From Chamaea fasciata (taxonomy: Eukaryota > Chordata > Aves > Passeriformes > Sylviidae): a stretch of DNA of 64,000 nucleotides. A program made the translations under genes and the position numbers. Shown here piece by piece: positions 48,201 through 61,700 of the stretch; the first letter of the stretch is position 1; every line of letters starts with the position of its first letter. The notes beneath the pieces are model-generated. The model was not told the DNA's origin and did no database searches. It was given only the letters and a program-made list of their open reading frames with translations. The stretch lies in NCBI GenBank assembly GCA_029207755.1, contig JARCOQ010000008.1, forward strand, positions 28,447,021 through 28,511,020, given 5' to 3'.

Positions 48201-50337
48201 AGCAAATAGTTACTTGCCTATAACTCTTTGCCTCTGGGTTTTGGAAAGCTCAGATCTTCCTTGGGTACCAATTCTAAGGAAGTGGGGTTGTGCCAGTGTT
48301 TACTGCTCTTTAACACATGCATATGTTTGGCAGCTCTGCAAGGAATTGCTAGAGAGTGGGGAAAAAAAGAAAATTAAACCTTGTTGACTGATCAGACTTC
48401 TGCCACTGAGCTTGCAAGATCATATATTAAAATACATCCTTTGAAGAACAGAGACCTCTAGAACACATGGGGGTTTTGTACCTTGTACTTGAATAGCCAC
48501 GTCTCAGCAGTTTTGATTTGACTGTCTTGAGGATTTGGGTTCACTTATGTTTTACTTGAGAGTCTTTCATGCATCTCAGACTCTATAGTCACATGACTGA
48601 TGTGTGACCTACCCCATAAAAATTCTGTGAAAATAAATTCAGATTGTGATTTTGAGCTGGGGAAAATCTGCAGACTAGAATTGCCATGAGATTTGCATTT
48701 CATAGTCTGCCACGTGTAGTCTGTCATTTTTTGAAGGTCTCCACCAAAGTTTCCTGCATCTGAGAACACCAGGTGACAGTCGTGTCACTGAGCCAGCCAT
48801 GGATGAGGACCTGTTATGATAGCCAACTGTGCAAACACAGCATGGAATAAAATAGACCTTCCCTCAGTTTTGTTGCAGTTTCTCATTGCCATAACTGGCA
48901 AGGGTGGCAGAGATGTTGCACATGTTGGTCTTATTATGCCTTTTTCTTTAGCAGGTATCAAGGTGGGCAGTTTCTTGAGAAAAAATACTCGGAGCATTTC
49001 TTTACTTTTTGGGCGGTGGTCGTGAATAGATTTTAAAGCTCAAGTGACAAGAGAGTTTAGCTTGTTTCTTATTTATAGATTTCCATATGTGTGAATGTAG
49101 CACTTCCTGACGCATATGAAAAGAGGCTTCCTGCCCAGGAGGGACTGTCACCTTTCTTGACCTCTTCTTTTTTTAATATGCGCTCATCTCCTCTTGTGCC
49201 CTGGATTTAAACAAGAAGCAGTGTGCTTGATTGGGCAGTGCCTGGCTGATGAACTCTCCTGCAAAATGTCTGAAGTAAATCTACCTGAGTCATGCCTTAC
49301 AAATAAATTCATATAGCACAGTACATGCAAATTAGCTTCATCTTTGCTGCTGCTTTACCTATGGGCTGTGCAGGAACGTGAGTTTGGTTTTTTTGTGGAA
49401 GAGTGTAACTGCTTCCATAGAATTCTTTTTTCCCATCCTCTTAATTTTACAGTGTTGCTAGAACTAGTGGCTGTAGCCCTGGTGAGGCTGTAGCTGCTGG
49501 TACAGTCATTACTGCTGTGACTCTAGGGCAGGGCAAAGCAGCCCCGTGTTTGGGACTGGTGTCTCGTAGAACTGACTCCTTGATAGCCCTTGCCTTCAAC
49601 AGAGCTGGTAGGGAAGGCAGAGGTTCTTCTGGAGGTTTAACCATAAACCAAGCCTCTCCTTTATTCCTGGGTAGGGTCTTGATTAATTTCAGCAGCAGAA
49701 AGCTGGAGAGTGTGGAACTACTTAATTCTTATCAGTTTGCAAACATCGTATAGCGCAAACGTGGGCTGGGGCTGGTGGATTTCTCTGCTCAGCCAATAAC
49801 CTCCCAGTGTTGCTGTGGCTGCCTTAGGTGTGCAGGCAGGGCAGTTCTGTCCAGCTGGATGCCTTTGGCTTGGAACTTTTGGGTTTTATAACCTGGAAAG
49901 GCTGTAATATTAATCTTAATTAAAGGGAGATGATGATCTATTCAGCTGGGCTGACTGGTGTGCTTGTATGCACAATGCCATTCCCAGCGGGTTTTGGGCT
50001 AAACCATAGGAACAGAGTGAGCTACTGTAGTAAAACTGCAGGAGAATGAGTAACTTGTATTGATTTGATACCTGGAGAGGAATTGGGCAAGGAAGCAATG
50101 GGTATATGCAATGTGACATGTGTCTCCCTCCAAGCACCTGCTGTTCCACCAGCACAGTGAGTTTTCTGCTAGTGGCAACACCGACAAGGCAGTAGTTAAA
50201 GCTCTCATTGTTTTCAGAATCCAATTTTTTCAAGAGCTTTACAGCTATGCCATTATAAAGAAAGAAAGAAAAAAAGGAGAAAATTCCTGAAACTGGCAAA
50301 ACAGCCTTTCTAGCTGGAGAAGACATGGAATGCCTAT

Positions 50338-50400
50338 ACTTAAAACCATAAAATGGTGTGGGTTGGAGGAGAGCACAAAGATCATGTCATTTTAACACTC
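50338..50400 (-). mobile_element. CR1 LINE 3' end fragment, antisense
   Basis: The plus-strand segment 'ccataaaatggtgtgggttg' then 'gaggagagcacaaagatcat' and 'cattttaacactcctc' follows the reverse complement of the CR1 3' end ('cagaatggtttgggttggaa', 'gaccttaaagatcatct', 'agttccaacccccc'). Similarity fades after 50400. Confidence 0.55.
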
Positions 50401-52570
50401 CTCTTATGAGTTATTGGTAAACACTTTAAACAAAGTTTACAGTATCTATCATTTGGTGTCATGGTGAAAGTGGCTTTTGTGGGGTTTTTAAGTCCAATTG
50501 CTTCCTATTGATAGAGTTCACAGACTAGAGTATCCTTAATTGAGTCCAGTTTTTTAAACCAAACAAGCAACCTGTAGTTTCACTTTTTCCCCTTTGTTCA
50601 GTTAAACTTATTTCTTGTCTTCTGTAACTCATGGCATAAATAAAGCATAGTTACAAAAATTGAGGTGAAGGAAAGAGTTTTAAAAAAAAATACTTAGCAT
50701 TAAAGAGATCTGCCCATAATGTTGGATTAATTTCTCCTGTGCAGCTCCTGATTGTGGTGGTTTTGGGCAGGATTATTCATGTCTGTGTCACCTCACTTAG
50801 CCCAACTATATTTGCCTGCTTTGATTGGCAACACCATGTATTCATCTCAGAAAATACACAAGTGATTCACATACATCAGCCTGGAGTAGGAAGGTTGAGT
50901 TCTGGACATCTGGGTTTAGAAGAATATGAGTCTTTTGGTCGACTTAAAGCATCAAGGACATTAATGGTGAAGGTAGAGGCTGACTCACGGATGTGCTCAC
51001 TTCCTTCTCACAATCTGACCATCTGGTCAGCAGGCCCAGTGCTGGGAATCCTGCCTGTGGAGTGGGGTAACTTGTTCACCCTCAGATTTTATGTTTTAGG
51101 CGTATTTTCTAGTAACTTCTGAGTTCTCAAACAACCTGGTTGTTTTGAGGATGCTCTCCATCTCGGCTCAGCTTCTCTCCATTGTGAGAGAAGCTTCTCT
51201 CCTCCTGTGTCCCAGGATTCCCCCTCGTGCCCTTCTCTTTTCCACACGTAAAGACTTCTGGCATTTATACAGTCTGCTTCATAGGTGCAGGTTTTGTTTC
51301 TGAGCCTCAGTTACTGTGGTGCTTGGAAATAGCTGAGTTTGAATGAAGTGCGTGCCTGGGCTGTGTGTTCTCACTTCATTGCCTTAGTCCCTCCTTAAAG
51401 TGCTGCGTGATGTAACGCATGGGGTGCAAGAACAGCCTTTTACTTCTTCACATTCACGGTGGACATATTTTCCAGCCTGGCTGGAGTAAGGCACGATCAA
51501 AATCAGTTCTGTAATTAAGGAAGTGTTGAACCTCTTGTGTGTGTTAGGCAAATGAGCTAAAGCTTTCAGCCAAGCAATTAAGTGTTAAGGTTTTACTGTA
51601 AGGTGAATGGAAACCAGATAATTTCTCCAGCTAAGCTTCCTTTAATCATTCCATTAGCACGAATTCAGTACAGTGCAGAAGGGAAGCAGCATACTCTGAT
51701 GGATAAGATTATTATTATATAATTATTATTAAAGATGATTGCAGTAAGAATAAGCAGTAAAGGCCCTAGCTGAGGATATGGTCATAATTTGATAGGACTT
51801 TTACTTTATGACAGTCAAACTCTGCTCTGGAACAGTCGTGATTTAAATGAACTAAAAGATGCAGTGGAAAATAACTTGTTTGCATAGATCCAGAACTCAG
51901 ATACAGAGAGATCAAATGCTGTGCCTTCCGTGTGGCCAGTGGAAGCTGAACAAGACGCTGCTGTGTGTGTGTTTGACACGGTGTGGGCACTGGGAAACAT
52001 GAGCCCTGCTCCACTTTGGAAGGGTGGGTGGGAGAGGGTTGTGCTTAGTGCTGTAATGCGGATGCTGGATTTCTTGCATTTTCTGTTCTCATTTCCTACA
52101 TCTGCTCCCTGTCAGTGTGGGTTATTTTAACTTCATGGCTCTCGCTGTCTTCTGTAGGGTATCAAAGTACCGGATTGAGTTTGCAGCACGTTCAGAGATG
52201 TAGGGACAAGAGTGCTCTCAGAGTGGTAATTTGCTGCTTCTCTTGGTGAAGTATATTAAAATTACAAAGGAATTGTTAGCTGGTTGTCTGACTTGGGAGC
52301 AAGCTTTTGAAAGGGGTGGCATCTTTAGTAAAATCCTGTTTCTTGATGTTGTGTTCATTTTTTCATTTAAGGGTACTTGTTAGGAATGTAGTGGCCCAGT
52401 TTCAATAAATCACGTGTCTGGCATTTTTTCTTTTGGTTTTGCTGATCAAATCAATGTGATAGCCTATTTAAGGCAGAGTATCTCAGGATTATAAAAAACA
52501 TCACGGCAATTTGCAAAAGCAGGTTGTCTTTGTATTCGTGACTGATGTTTTTGGCTCTCTGTTTCCCTAG

Positions 52571-52697
52571 GCATTCTTGCCAGCATTCGTGTACTCACTG
52601 AAGGTGTCTCCACTCATAGAAAAAATAAGTGATCACAAGGATTTTAAGAAGCTTCTCAGGACACGGAATAACGTACTAGTGCTCTATTCCAAATCTG
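52571..52697 (+). CDS. PDIA5: PDIA5 exon 2: end of signal peptide and start of N-terminal thioredoxin-fold domain
   Basis: This 127-bp exon is flanked by a 'tttccctag' acceptor and a GTAAGT donor. It encodes residues 29-70 plus the first base of codon 71. It finishes the hydrophobic signal core (AFLPAFVYS), after which cleavage is expected. It then gives KVSPLIEKISDHKDFKKLL and RTRNNVLVLYSKS, which closely match the mammalian PDIA5 segment beginning KVSSLIERISDPKDLKKLL and continuing RTRNNVLVLYSKS. This is the start of the N-terminal domain, a non-catalytic thioredoxin fold; the LYSKS strand occupies the place where catalytic domains have FYAPWC. No cysteine is encoded. The match is nearly gap-free, so gene identity is secure. 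Confidence 0.96.
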
Positions 52698-55673
52698 GTA
52701 AGTCTTCTTTTTTTGATGTCACAGCTCTTTGTGCCCAGCAAGGTGTGTACCAAGGGGCTTCTATGTGACTGCAAGGGCTTCCTTGAGACCAGTGTTCTTT
52801 GTTTTAATTCAGAGGCTCCTGATGTTTCAAGATTGGAGACCTCTTAACTCGGCCTTCTAATTGCTCTGTCACATTGGCAAAAATGTACTTTATTCTGGCT
52901 CTGTCTCCAGAACTGGCTCCCTGTAATAAGAGCTTTCTGGTGTGACTATCACAGTAGTTTCCTGGTGACACTGAAAGGCATAATGAATAGTTACAGTACT
53001 GAAATCAATCCATCTTTGCTTCTGACACTTTTGAGTGTCCCATGGTTGTCTTTCAGCTTTAATTAACGAAATATAAAAATAAAAAAAGAACTGTTGTGTA
53101 AGAGGGAAAATGACTCATTTCACATTATGCCACCTGTCCCCTTGAATCTTTTTGTTGTTTCCTCTGTCATTCAGGCTCACCTTTCTGGCTTTTTGGTTAC
53201 CTGTTTGCTGTTCCTTTGCTCTGTTCTGCTCCTGCTGTACCTTTTCTTCTTTCTTGCCTTGTTTTTTTTTTTTTGGGGGGGGGGAGGGGTGTTTTGTATA
53301 ACACCATGTAAAATCAAGAAACTATCTTTAAACTCCATGCGCAAGTGCAGAATGCTTTTGTGGATGTGGAAGTCATTGAACAGCAAGAAGTAAGATGTGT
53401 AATAAAGGTGATTTTCCTTAGTGCTGTATTGTTATTTTTGTTGTTGTTCCTTCTTCTTCCTGTAGGCAGACAGGACAAGATAATGCCTTGTTTGGGTGCT
53501 GGGTCCTCCTTTTCTGACCTGTTGCAAAGGTCTTGTGTCAGTTAAACACAGTGATTGTAGAGGTGCTCTGAGTTCATAGGGTATCAAATTGGAGCAGTAT
53601 ATGGTGACCAATATCCTCCTCCCCCTGCCCCCCAGCACCAGAGAATTTTGCAGACAAAGATGTGCAGGTGCTGGAGTAATTAACTTTGTTTCCTAAAGAT
53701 ATGCTTATTGTGAAACAGTTGAAATTATATACATGACTTATTTTTTTGTTCAAATGCTTGTGTTTTGCTATAGTGGGGAACTCTGAGCGCTTGAACTTGG
53801 CCAAGTGGTTTTGTAGTAACAGGTTCAAAGTGAAAATCATAAAAGAGTTTCTAATGCTTTTTGATTTTTGAAAGGAACACTTTAGATAAAAAGACGTCTG
53901 TATTATTCAGCTTCTTAAAGGGAAAATTTTCTTTTTACGCTTAATATTTTAAGTGGTGGTTGCTTTCATTTTTAGCAGCACAACCAGAACACTTCAGCTG
54001 TGACACTCATCTAATAAATGTTGCCCTAGGGGCATTGTTCAAAAGCCATGTTATGGAGATTTCTTTTTTTCTGTTTTTGTTATTTAATTGGTTGGTGTTA
54101 GCAGTCTGAAGCGTTGCATGCAGAGCTGACTGTGGAATTAATGTTTCTTCCTGGAACAGTGATCCTTGCACAATTAGAAATCACTCGCTCAACAGTCATC
54201 CAGAAAGAGGGGAGGGGAGAAAAGAGATGGGAATTTGGAGGTGCAATTTCAATCCCAGATATACATCCCCCAGATATGATGAGATGTTGGCTGGCATCTG
54301 GTCATACTGCTGGAACAAAGGCTTTACTTTCCGGCTGAGCAGAGCTAGATGTCACTTTCTGTTGCAATCAGAAATTTCATTGGTTTTGGGAGTTGTCGTA
54401 ATTTGCAGGAGATGTTTAGTTCCCCCTACTAGCCGGGTATCCGACCAGGGGTACTCAGCTACTGAGTCTTCTGGGACAAGTGGGCCCCTGAATGCTTATT
54501 TTTAAAAGTGTATTTGTTAAACTATTTCTCTCTAGGTACATGCAAAGAATTTCCCCACCTGTCTAAGTCTCTGTGTTGGTGAGAGGTGGCAATTGGATGT
54601 TCTGGGTACTGGGGGTATGAGAGTTTCTTGAGAGCTGATAGGTGTGGGTTGGTGTCTCTGGTGGCATCAGGCCCAAGCAAAGTCCGTCAAATACAGAGAG
54701 GTTGTTTCTGGCTCAGGAGATCATTGAGGTAAAAATTGTGAAGGTTTAGAGATTCTTTGGTGGATTATTCCTGCATGCTGGCTCTACTTGTCTACCCTGA
54801 CATCTACAGGCCCTCTCTTCCTCAGATGCTGGAGACAGGATATTGGTCTACAGAAGCTTTCTGTCTGTCCCGATATTGCATTCTTACATTCTGTTACTTG
54901 AAGTGGAGATCTGGAAGAGGCTCTTGGTTTCTATTTTCTGTTTATTGAGGAAGGAAACAGTTCCTGTTAGATTTTTTGGGGGAATGGATACTTACTTGTA
55001 CTGCTATATTTTTCTCTCTTCTGTTTATTTTTAATGCCATTTATAAGACTCTTGGAATGGTAGTGTTTTGCAAAATCTACACATGTGGCATGATAATATA
55101 AAAATCTCTGTTGGGTATTTATAATACAGCCAGTACTTGGAAGGACCTTTTCTGGGTACTGCTCATGACTGTTGGTTTGGGTATCTCCCAGGGTTATTAT
55201 GAGAATAAAGTCTGTTATTTTCTTTGTATGACTGGGGTAGAATTAGGGAGGCAGAGATGCTGAATGACTTGCCCTTACAGCTGATGAAAGTACTAAATAA
55301 AATTGCTCTAATTAGCAGGCTGTGGTACAAACTGGTTCATGCCCAGCCACAGGGAAAAGGCAGTGTTTGGATGGAAGCTGTAGGAGAGGACACAGTATAG
55401 CTCCATAAATGTAGCTCAGGGAGCATGTCCAGAAATACCAATTTCATTGTCTTGTTTAAGGGGGTAGAGGGAAGGAGCCACCCAGCTTCAGCTGCAGCCA
55501 GCTTTCCTTCTAGTTTACAGAAGATTTCACTGATCCCTGCTACACTGGTTTCTTCAAATGAGACAAAATGTTCTTCAAGTGTTTCGGAACTTAGAAACGC
55601 AACATTGTGTTATTTTGTGTGGAGTAGTAATGCTGTTGTTCATTTAGTTTTATTACTTAATTTTGTCTTCCAG
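52698..55673 (+). other. PDIA5: PDIA5 intron 2 (3.0 kb)
   Basis: A GT-AG intron (GTAAGT to 'gtcttccag') with phase 1. It contains a poly-T/poly-G run at 53262-53289 and a possible antisense MIR-like trace near 55225-55310 ('aatgacttgcccttacagct'). No exon is seen inside it. Confidence 0.88.
53262..53289 (+). repeat. Poly-T followed by poly-G run
   Basis: Thirteen T residues are followed by ten G, one A and four G. Length-variable runs of this kind are common sites of slippage and sequencing error. Confidence 0.95.
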
Positions 55674-55761
55674 CTGCTGCTGCTGAAAGTTCACTCAGAT
55701 TACTGTCCAGTGTGGCCCAGGAGGTGAAAGGACGAGGTACTATAAGCTGGATAGACTGTGG
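55674..55761 (+). CDS. PDIA5: PDIA5 exon 3: N-terminal domain, continued
   Basis: This 88-bp exon runs from a polypyrimidine 'gtcttccag' acceptor to a GTACGT donor. It completes codon 71, encodes residues 72-99 and supplies two bases of a glycine codon. The translation AAAAESSLRLLSSVAQEVKG then RGTISWIDCG matches mammalian PDIA5 (EVAAENHLRLLSTVAQAVKG, then QGTICWVDCG) without gaps. It forms a helix and strand of the N-terminal thioredoxin-like domain. The exon begins with four CTG repeats, so the first residues are a run of alanines replacing the mammalian Glu-Val-Ala-Ala. The single cysteine is in WIDCG and is not part of a CXXC motif. The following exon (mammalian DAESRKLCKKM) is not in the window. 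Confidence 0.96.
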
Positions 55762-58700
55762 GTACGTGTCATGCTCTTTTCTTTCTTATTTTCCCTTTTT
55801 CCTTTTGGCTTTTATTGCTATCTTAGCTTTTTTGGTGGCTCTGAAACTTCTTGCCTTTAACTGGATTCGCATAATTCTGTGCAGTTTTTTCTGTAGGGAA
55901 CTTATATCTTACCATCTTCTCTTCCTTTGAGCGAGTGGAGGGGAATAATTTTTTTTCTTATGGCTCTTGTTACTTCTCTGACAGCATGTTTTTCAGCCTG
56001 AAATTGAGACCCTAGCTAACATTGCCTTTCATAGGGGACACACAGGGTGCAAGCTTTTTTCCCACAAGCCAGGGGAGGAGGAATCTCACATGTTGTGCCT
56101 CAGCTGGAGGGCAATGCAATTGTGCTCTGACAACAAATGTTGTGTGAGCAGTAAGGCTGTTTGCTTGGTTTTGAAGCATCCACCCATTTGTATTTCTCAA
56201 TAAAATGTGCTTTCTTTTAAAGACCTTCCTCTGTGCTGGCGTAAGTTCCCGGTACTTTTTAATGTGAAAGCAGAGAAGCTTGTTTTTGTAAGTGGCTGTG
56301 TGTGTGGGGAGGAATGAACAGGTGTGTACTTTCTGGTTTGCAGATGTGAAAATCTCCACCGTGGTTCAACTCAAATAACAGTTTGCTTGTGGTTTTAGCT
56401 CGTGTATCATAGTGCCTCTGCAGCTTTGAGAGCTTTGCCTGCAGGTGGCAAGGTCCCCTTCCTGCACTGCAGAGGAGCAGCTTGCAGCCTACCTGTGTGT
56501 TTGGGTGGATTGCCATGGTATGAGCAGATTGTACACTGTGCGCAAATATAAGTCAGCTCTGCACATCATGTGGCTCCCTTAAAATTGCACTTTTGAAACT
56601 AAGCCTTGTCCGTCAAACAGTGACCCAGGATAAGTCATTGGTAAATGCAAGTTAATGTGGGTTTGTTATTGTTAACCTGCCCTGCTCCCCCTCTGCCACC
56701 AGGCAGGTGTCTCTACTGCGGAGTCCTCTGCCTTCTGTTTGCATTCTGCTGAGCTTGTCCAAGTGCACACACACTTTCGTCTCTGCCCAACTGGTGGGGA
56801 CAGAGTTCCAAGTCATCTGCTGGATGCAGATGTTCAGAAAGCAGGGCTGTTCCTCAGAGGACAGTGGAGCCTGAACCACTTGCCACCTGCTGAAGAGCCA
56901 GTGGATAAATTGTATTGACTCTGACAAGGTGAACGTTGTGAGATCTGGCATACCTCTGAAATCCATGAAAACCAGTCTCCATTTCTAACAAAAGCACTGA
57001 TAAGTATTTTTTTGTTGTCAGCAATGAGGGCTAGCAAATAGGATACTGAACCAACCTCTTGGCTTCAGTTTCTAATCAGCTTCAGTTTCTGGTTATGGAC
57101 TGGTTGCTACCTTTTTGTGTCTTTTGTTTTGGGCAACCTCTGTGTTGGGGGACTTGCTGCTTACTCTGTGTGGGTGTATGCGGTATATACAAATGCTAGA
57201 TGATGAGGCTGTTCAGCTGGCCCTTCAGAATGCTGCTGGAATAGAATAAACAGTAACTCCCTTCAGGATTTGTTGTGGTTCTGGGTTGGAGAAGGAAAGA
57301 TTCAGTGTTTAGGACTTCAGTTGGAAATCCAAGGAAGTTTTGGCACTTAGTTCAACAGGTTAGTCTCCACTCCTGGGTTTGAAAGTAATGGTGATGGAGA
57401 GGAAAATGTATTATTTGGTTTTGCTGTAAAATGAACTTCAACTCATCAAACCCTAATGTACTCTCATTTTCCAAATGTTGACATCTAGACCAAACTTAGT
57501 TATGGAAGCTACTTGCAAGAAATATATTTTCAAGTCTCTCCCACGCAGTGCTTTAGCAGTTTTCATAGGAAGCTTGGTACTTGCAGTGCCTGTCCTCTCA
57601 CCATGATGGGGAAATATTGAAAGGTGAGTTACTCTCAGACAGTGAGGCAGCATGGTGAAAGTCATGCTGTTGGGAGACCTGGGAATAGATTCACAGGTTC
57701 CCAAAATTTTCTTTGACACCAGTAATGCTACAATCAGATTGCCGCTTGCCGAGTGGCAGGCAGTGACCAGGATGTTGTAGCCTGGCAATAGGTGTGATTC
57801 TCTCTTTGAGGGTAAAGCAGAGCTGCCTTTCATGTCTTGTTTGAGAAGAACCTGGAAAAAATAGCTGGGCATTTTTCAGAGATGCACTTCTATCCCTTCT
57901 CTCACTCCTGCTAAGGGATACCATAACAGAGTTTGTGAGCTAGCTTCATGGGGCAAGGTGAGCTGGAAGACTGGCTTGTGGTAAAGGAGGCCTTGGTGGA
58001 TGCAAAAGGAAACCCTAAACAGATGGTTTGAGCCTAAACCAAGTTTTGTGGTTGATTTGCTTGTTACGCTTTTGAAGCATTCTGAAATCAATCTAGTAGC
58101 GTTGAGGTAACTTTTAATCCTTTTTTTTTTTGTGAAAGGTTTTTTTCTTTTGCTTATTGCTTTTTGTAAAATTGTGTAGAGGTGGCTGCAAACTACTGCC
58201 CACCTTGCTGCAGTGACAATACCAGAGGCTGCAGTGGTGCCCCAGGTCACAGAGGGCCGGTTGTAGGGCCTGGACAGCTGAGTCCTACCAGAGTGGCTCA
58301 AGCCACTCTCCTGCAGCGAGTATGCTGGGAGGCTTATTTGCGAGTCTTCGTGCTGAAACAAACAGCACACAGATGCAGGGATATTTACAGCACAGGCTCA
58401 ATTTGTTTTACAAATACTGACAAGAAATGTCTTGTTTGGCAGCAATATTTAGTGGGAAATTTTGGCGTTGCTCTTCACATCCTGCTGCACTGGGCTTCTT
58501 TGCCTTCGGATCCAAGCGTTGGCAAGGCTGGCATACATGCAGAGTTGTGGTTTGTGCCTCTGCTTCCCTGTGGCGATGATGGCAGTCCTTTTCTTTTCCT
58601 TTTTCTTTACTGGCAGTGCTTTTTTTGTTTCTTATCATTCTCCTTCCCCTCATTTTCAGGAGAAGGCAAGAATATTCTGCTGCGCAGCCTGAGATCTGTG

Positions 58701-61700
58701 TGGATTGCTAAGCCTCAGCAGCATGTTGTGGATTTCATGCAGTGTAGGGGAGTGTGCAGATTTGTGGCTGGAAGTGTGGCCTTCAGGACTTCCTCAATGC
58801 TGGTTTGCATGGAAACCGTGCTCCTTGGCCTTGGCTTCTGTTGTGTCTGTGGTATAAGACAAAGATCATCTTTGAGCTTTCAGTTCCAGTTTGGGTGGTC
58901 TCGGGGAGAGAGGGAAGTTAGCTTTTCAGCATGATATAGGGAAATACTTGGTTTCTTGCTGTGACAGGGGTGAGTAGACGAGGTTGCCACTTAGTTTGTC
59001 ACTTTGTGCAGGGTAGCAGAGATCCCCAGAGTGCTGAGACATGGGAAGTGTGGGGCTGGGGATGCCGTGTGCCTGCCTTTCCTGCACAGTTGTGCACACT
59101 TGTGCCAAGTGCCGTGCTGGAGTGTGACCCCCCTGCATGTGGCACTGTAGATAAGGTCCTCGTTCGGGAGGGCTCAGTCAGTTCCTGCAGGCAGATCGAC
59201 GCCTCCTTCCACAGATGAAGGGGCAGCTTGAGAATTGCTCACAGCATTGAAGTGGTCGCTGTTTGCTGCTGTGTGCTGAGATAGCATATGTGGCTCTGTA
59301 CACAGTTCAACATGAAGCTATTTCAGTTGTGAATGAAAGACCCAGCAGTGATGTGACAAAAACGTTTTATTTTAGCCTTTGCATGTTTTAATTAAGATGT
59401 CCTTGCTGAGGCATTTGATGTTGAGTGAATGGTGGTGTGAGAGACAAGAGAAGACTGAACTAATTATGCCTGGTGAGATGCATGGTATTGGGAATGGAGC
59501 ACACCTTTGCAGGTTGCTAAATCTTCAGTGTTCCAGAGACATGGATCAGGCACCTTGGGAACAAATGTTCTGGGACTCGTGTCTGGGGAGATGCCACCTT
59601 AATAGGAGCTGGGAGTCACAGCTTCTGTTCGTGACACTGCTGAGGAGTCACTTCTTGTTACTTTGTGCAGTTACAAAAGGTGTATCAGTTTTCCAGGCAA
59701 CTGGGTAAATATTGCCTGCTTCATTATTCAATGTTTATAAAGAGTGTGGAGAACTTTGACAGGAAAAATGCTGCAGCAGCATGAATGTATGCTCTTTAGG
59801 GCATTCACGTGAAATTGGAATGGGCAGGAGGTTGGGCTGTTTATTGAATTATTTTTTAGTCGTAGGCTGATTGAAGTTTGGAAATTTGAAGGGCATCATA
59901 GGGAGTTAAAAGCTTAGGATATGTGCAAAAACGCACAAAAGGACGTGGTGTTTTCTGTGTCAGAGACTGGCTGCTGCTAGCTCTGACAGCAGGTTGGGGT
60001 TTGTGCTGCAGAGCCTCTGTGTCCCCCCGATCTCCCAAAACCTCCATTTTTTTAGGCCTGGTACAACTGGAGGTAAGCACTGGTGTGGTCAAGTAAAAGA
60101 GGAGTTTTGTTAAAAATAGAAACTCCTGTCAGATCCTTGTGGTGGCAAGTAAAAGAAACAAAGTGATGTGCCTGGGAACGCAGTAAGATGGAATTACCTT
60201 TTGAGTGAAAGACGAAATTGTTGCTGTTTGTATTTAAAGCAGACAAAGCTCTACTCTCAGTTTGTGATGTTCTGAGGTGTGGCTTAGAAGAACAGTCATT
60301 AGAAAGTTATTCTGTAGCCTTCTGAAGTTGGTTTTGTGATAGACCACAGTGTGGCCAAGGACTGATGTTACTTCGAAGAGTAAATAGTTTGGGTGAAGTG
60401 GAAATAAAGTAAATTGGCTTTGTTGAGGAGAAGAAAATGTGTTTGGCAGGTTATAAAGCACATTGTGGTCAGGTGCAGCTTTGAAGAGGTTGAAAGTAGC
60501 TCTCGCCATCATGAATATGATTTAGAGAACGCTCCTGGGTTTTCCAGTTACTGAATTGTCTCGAGTTTTTATTGACTATAACTCCCACCCAATTGTGGAT
60601 TGGTATTTTTTTTAAAAACACCCATTTCTTTGGCTCTGGGTAATCATTCTCTGCTCAAGCTTGCATGGTTCCCTTTACTGTAGGTCCCAAACATAAACAA
60701 AGCTGTGTGATTTCCATCTGCTGTCATAGCGCGTGTGCTTGGCTTTAGCACATCAGACTGCTAGGAAGAGGAAATGCCATCTGGTTAAAATGTCTGACTA
60801 ATTTTTGTTTGGTTTTAATCCCACTTTCTCTGCTTTTGTGTGTCATTCTTTTAGTCCCTTTTGTGTGTCATGTGCATCATTCTTTGTAGACCCTATCCCA
60901 AATAATTACTTGTTATTGTAGCAGTCCCATGGCACTTAGCATAAAGGTGAGACCATGGTTTGGCTGGCAAAGCAGTATGTTCAAACCCACACAGCTAAAC
61001 ATGCTGCTTTACAAGAGAGCCCTATCCACCCAAGTATTTGTCTTTTCTGGGGTTTTCCCTAATATCCCTGTTTTTCTGTCTTATAGATGAGATCTTCCCA
61101 AATTTATAATTTCCTTATCCTTAGATACAGAAAGGCTTTACCTATCCAAACAGTCATAAATGGATGTGTTTAATGCCTTGACATAGCAGGGAGAAATTTC
61201 AGAAATAAGGCTGGCAGTACAGATGGTGTTACAGTAATTTTGCTCTCTAGTTTTTACCTTCATCCAATAAAGCCACTCAGAAGTAGGATTTATTTAAGAG
61301 AATAAGTCGACTCGTCTTTCTTACCTGTAGCTGAATTTTAAAGCTGATGAAAAGCTTTGAAATTGCAAATAAAGCTGACCAGACCTAATAGAGAGAGAAA
61401 AAAGAAAGGAGTAGTGCTGCTCTTGCCCTAGTACAGCCTTTTCCATCCAAGCAGATTTGTGGTGTCTGGGATTTCTGCATTTTTCTACAGTAGCCTTGAA
61501 GGTGAAAGGCAGCTCAGGAGAGGATGGCTCATAGCGCCAGCCTGGGGGAGGTTACAGGGGCTCTGTTTGCTACTGGTCCAGGGGAGGGAAGGCAGGTGTC
61601 CCTCAGGAACACTTTGCAAGTGAGTTATACTGCCAGTGTGAGGGCCATGTGTACGGGCAAACTGCATTTACAGCATAGATTTTTGGTGCCTTCCTCCCGT

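Larger units (their letters stand above)
41136..52570 (+). other. PDIA5: PDIA5 intron 1 (11.4 kb)
   Basis: The intron opens with GTGAGT and closes with a pyrimidine-rich stretch and 'tttccctag'. Its first 600 bp belong to the CpG island. The rest is T- and G-rich on the transcribed-sense strand, with T/G tracts such as 43166-43204, two MIR-like fragments and a decayed antisense CR1 end. No further exon was recognised. The open frames here, for example 44068-44625, have no domain or splice support. Confidence 0.85.

Noticed and set aside
52577..52768. 63-codon frame covering exon 2 and continuing past it
   Set aside because: It starts inside exon 2 and reads through the GTAAGT donor into the intron. 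The exon boundaries come from the match to PDIA5.
58370..58450. Similarity to the segment at 43700-43790 (Gly-Ser-(I/V)-Cys-Phe-(A/T)-Asn-Thr-Asp in translation)
   Set aside because: The nucleotide match is short and weak. It may be two old SINE traces, but the 58-kb copy could not be tied to a family.
58182..58934. 250-codon plus-strand open frame in PDIA5 intron 3
   Set aside because: It is low-complexity Phe/Leu/Cys-rich translation of T/G-rich intronic DNA, which is poor in TAA/TAG/TGA stops in this frame. No domain is recognised and the flanks do not fit a PDIA5 exon.
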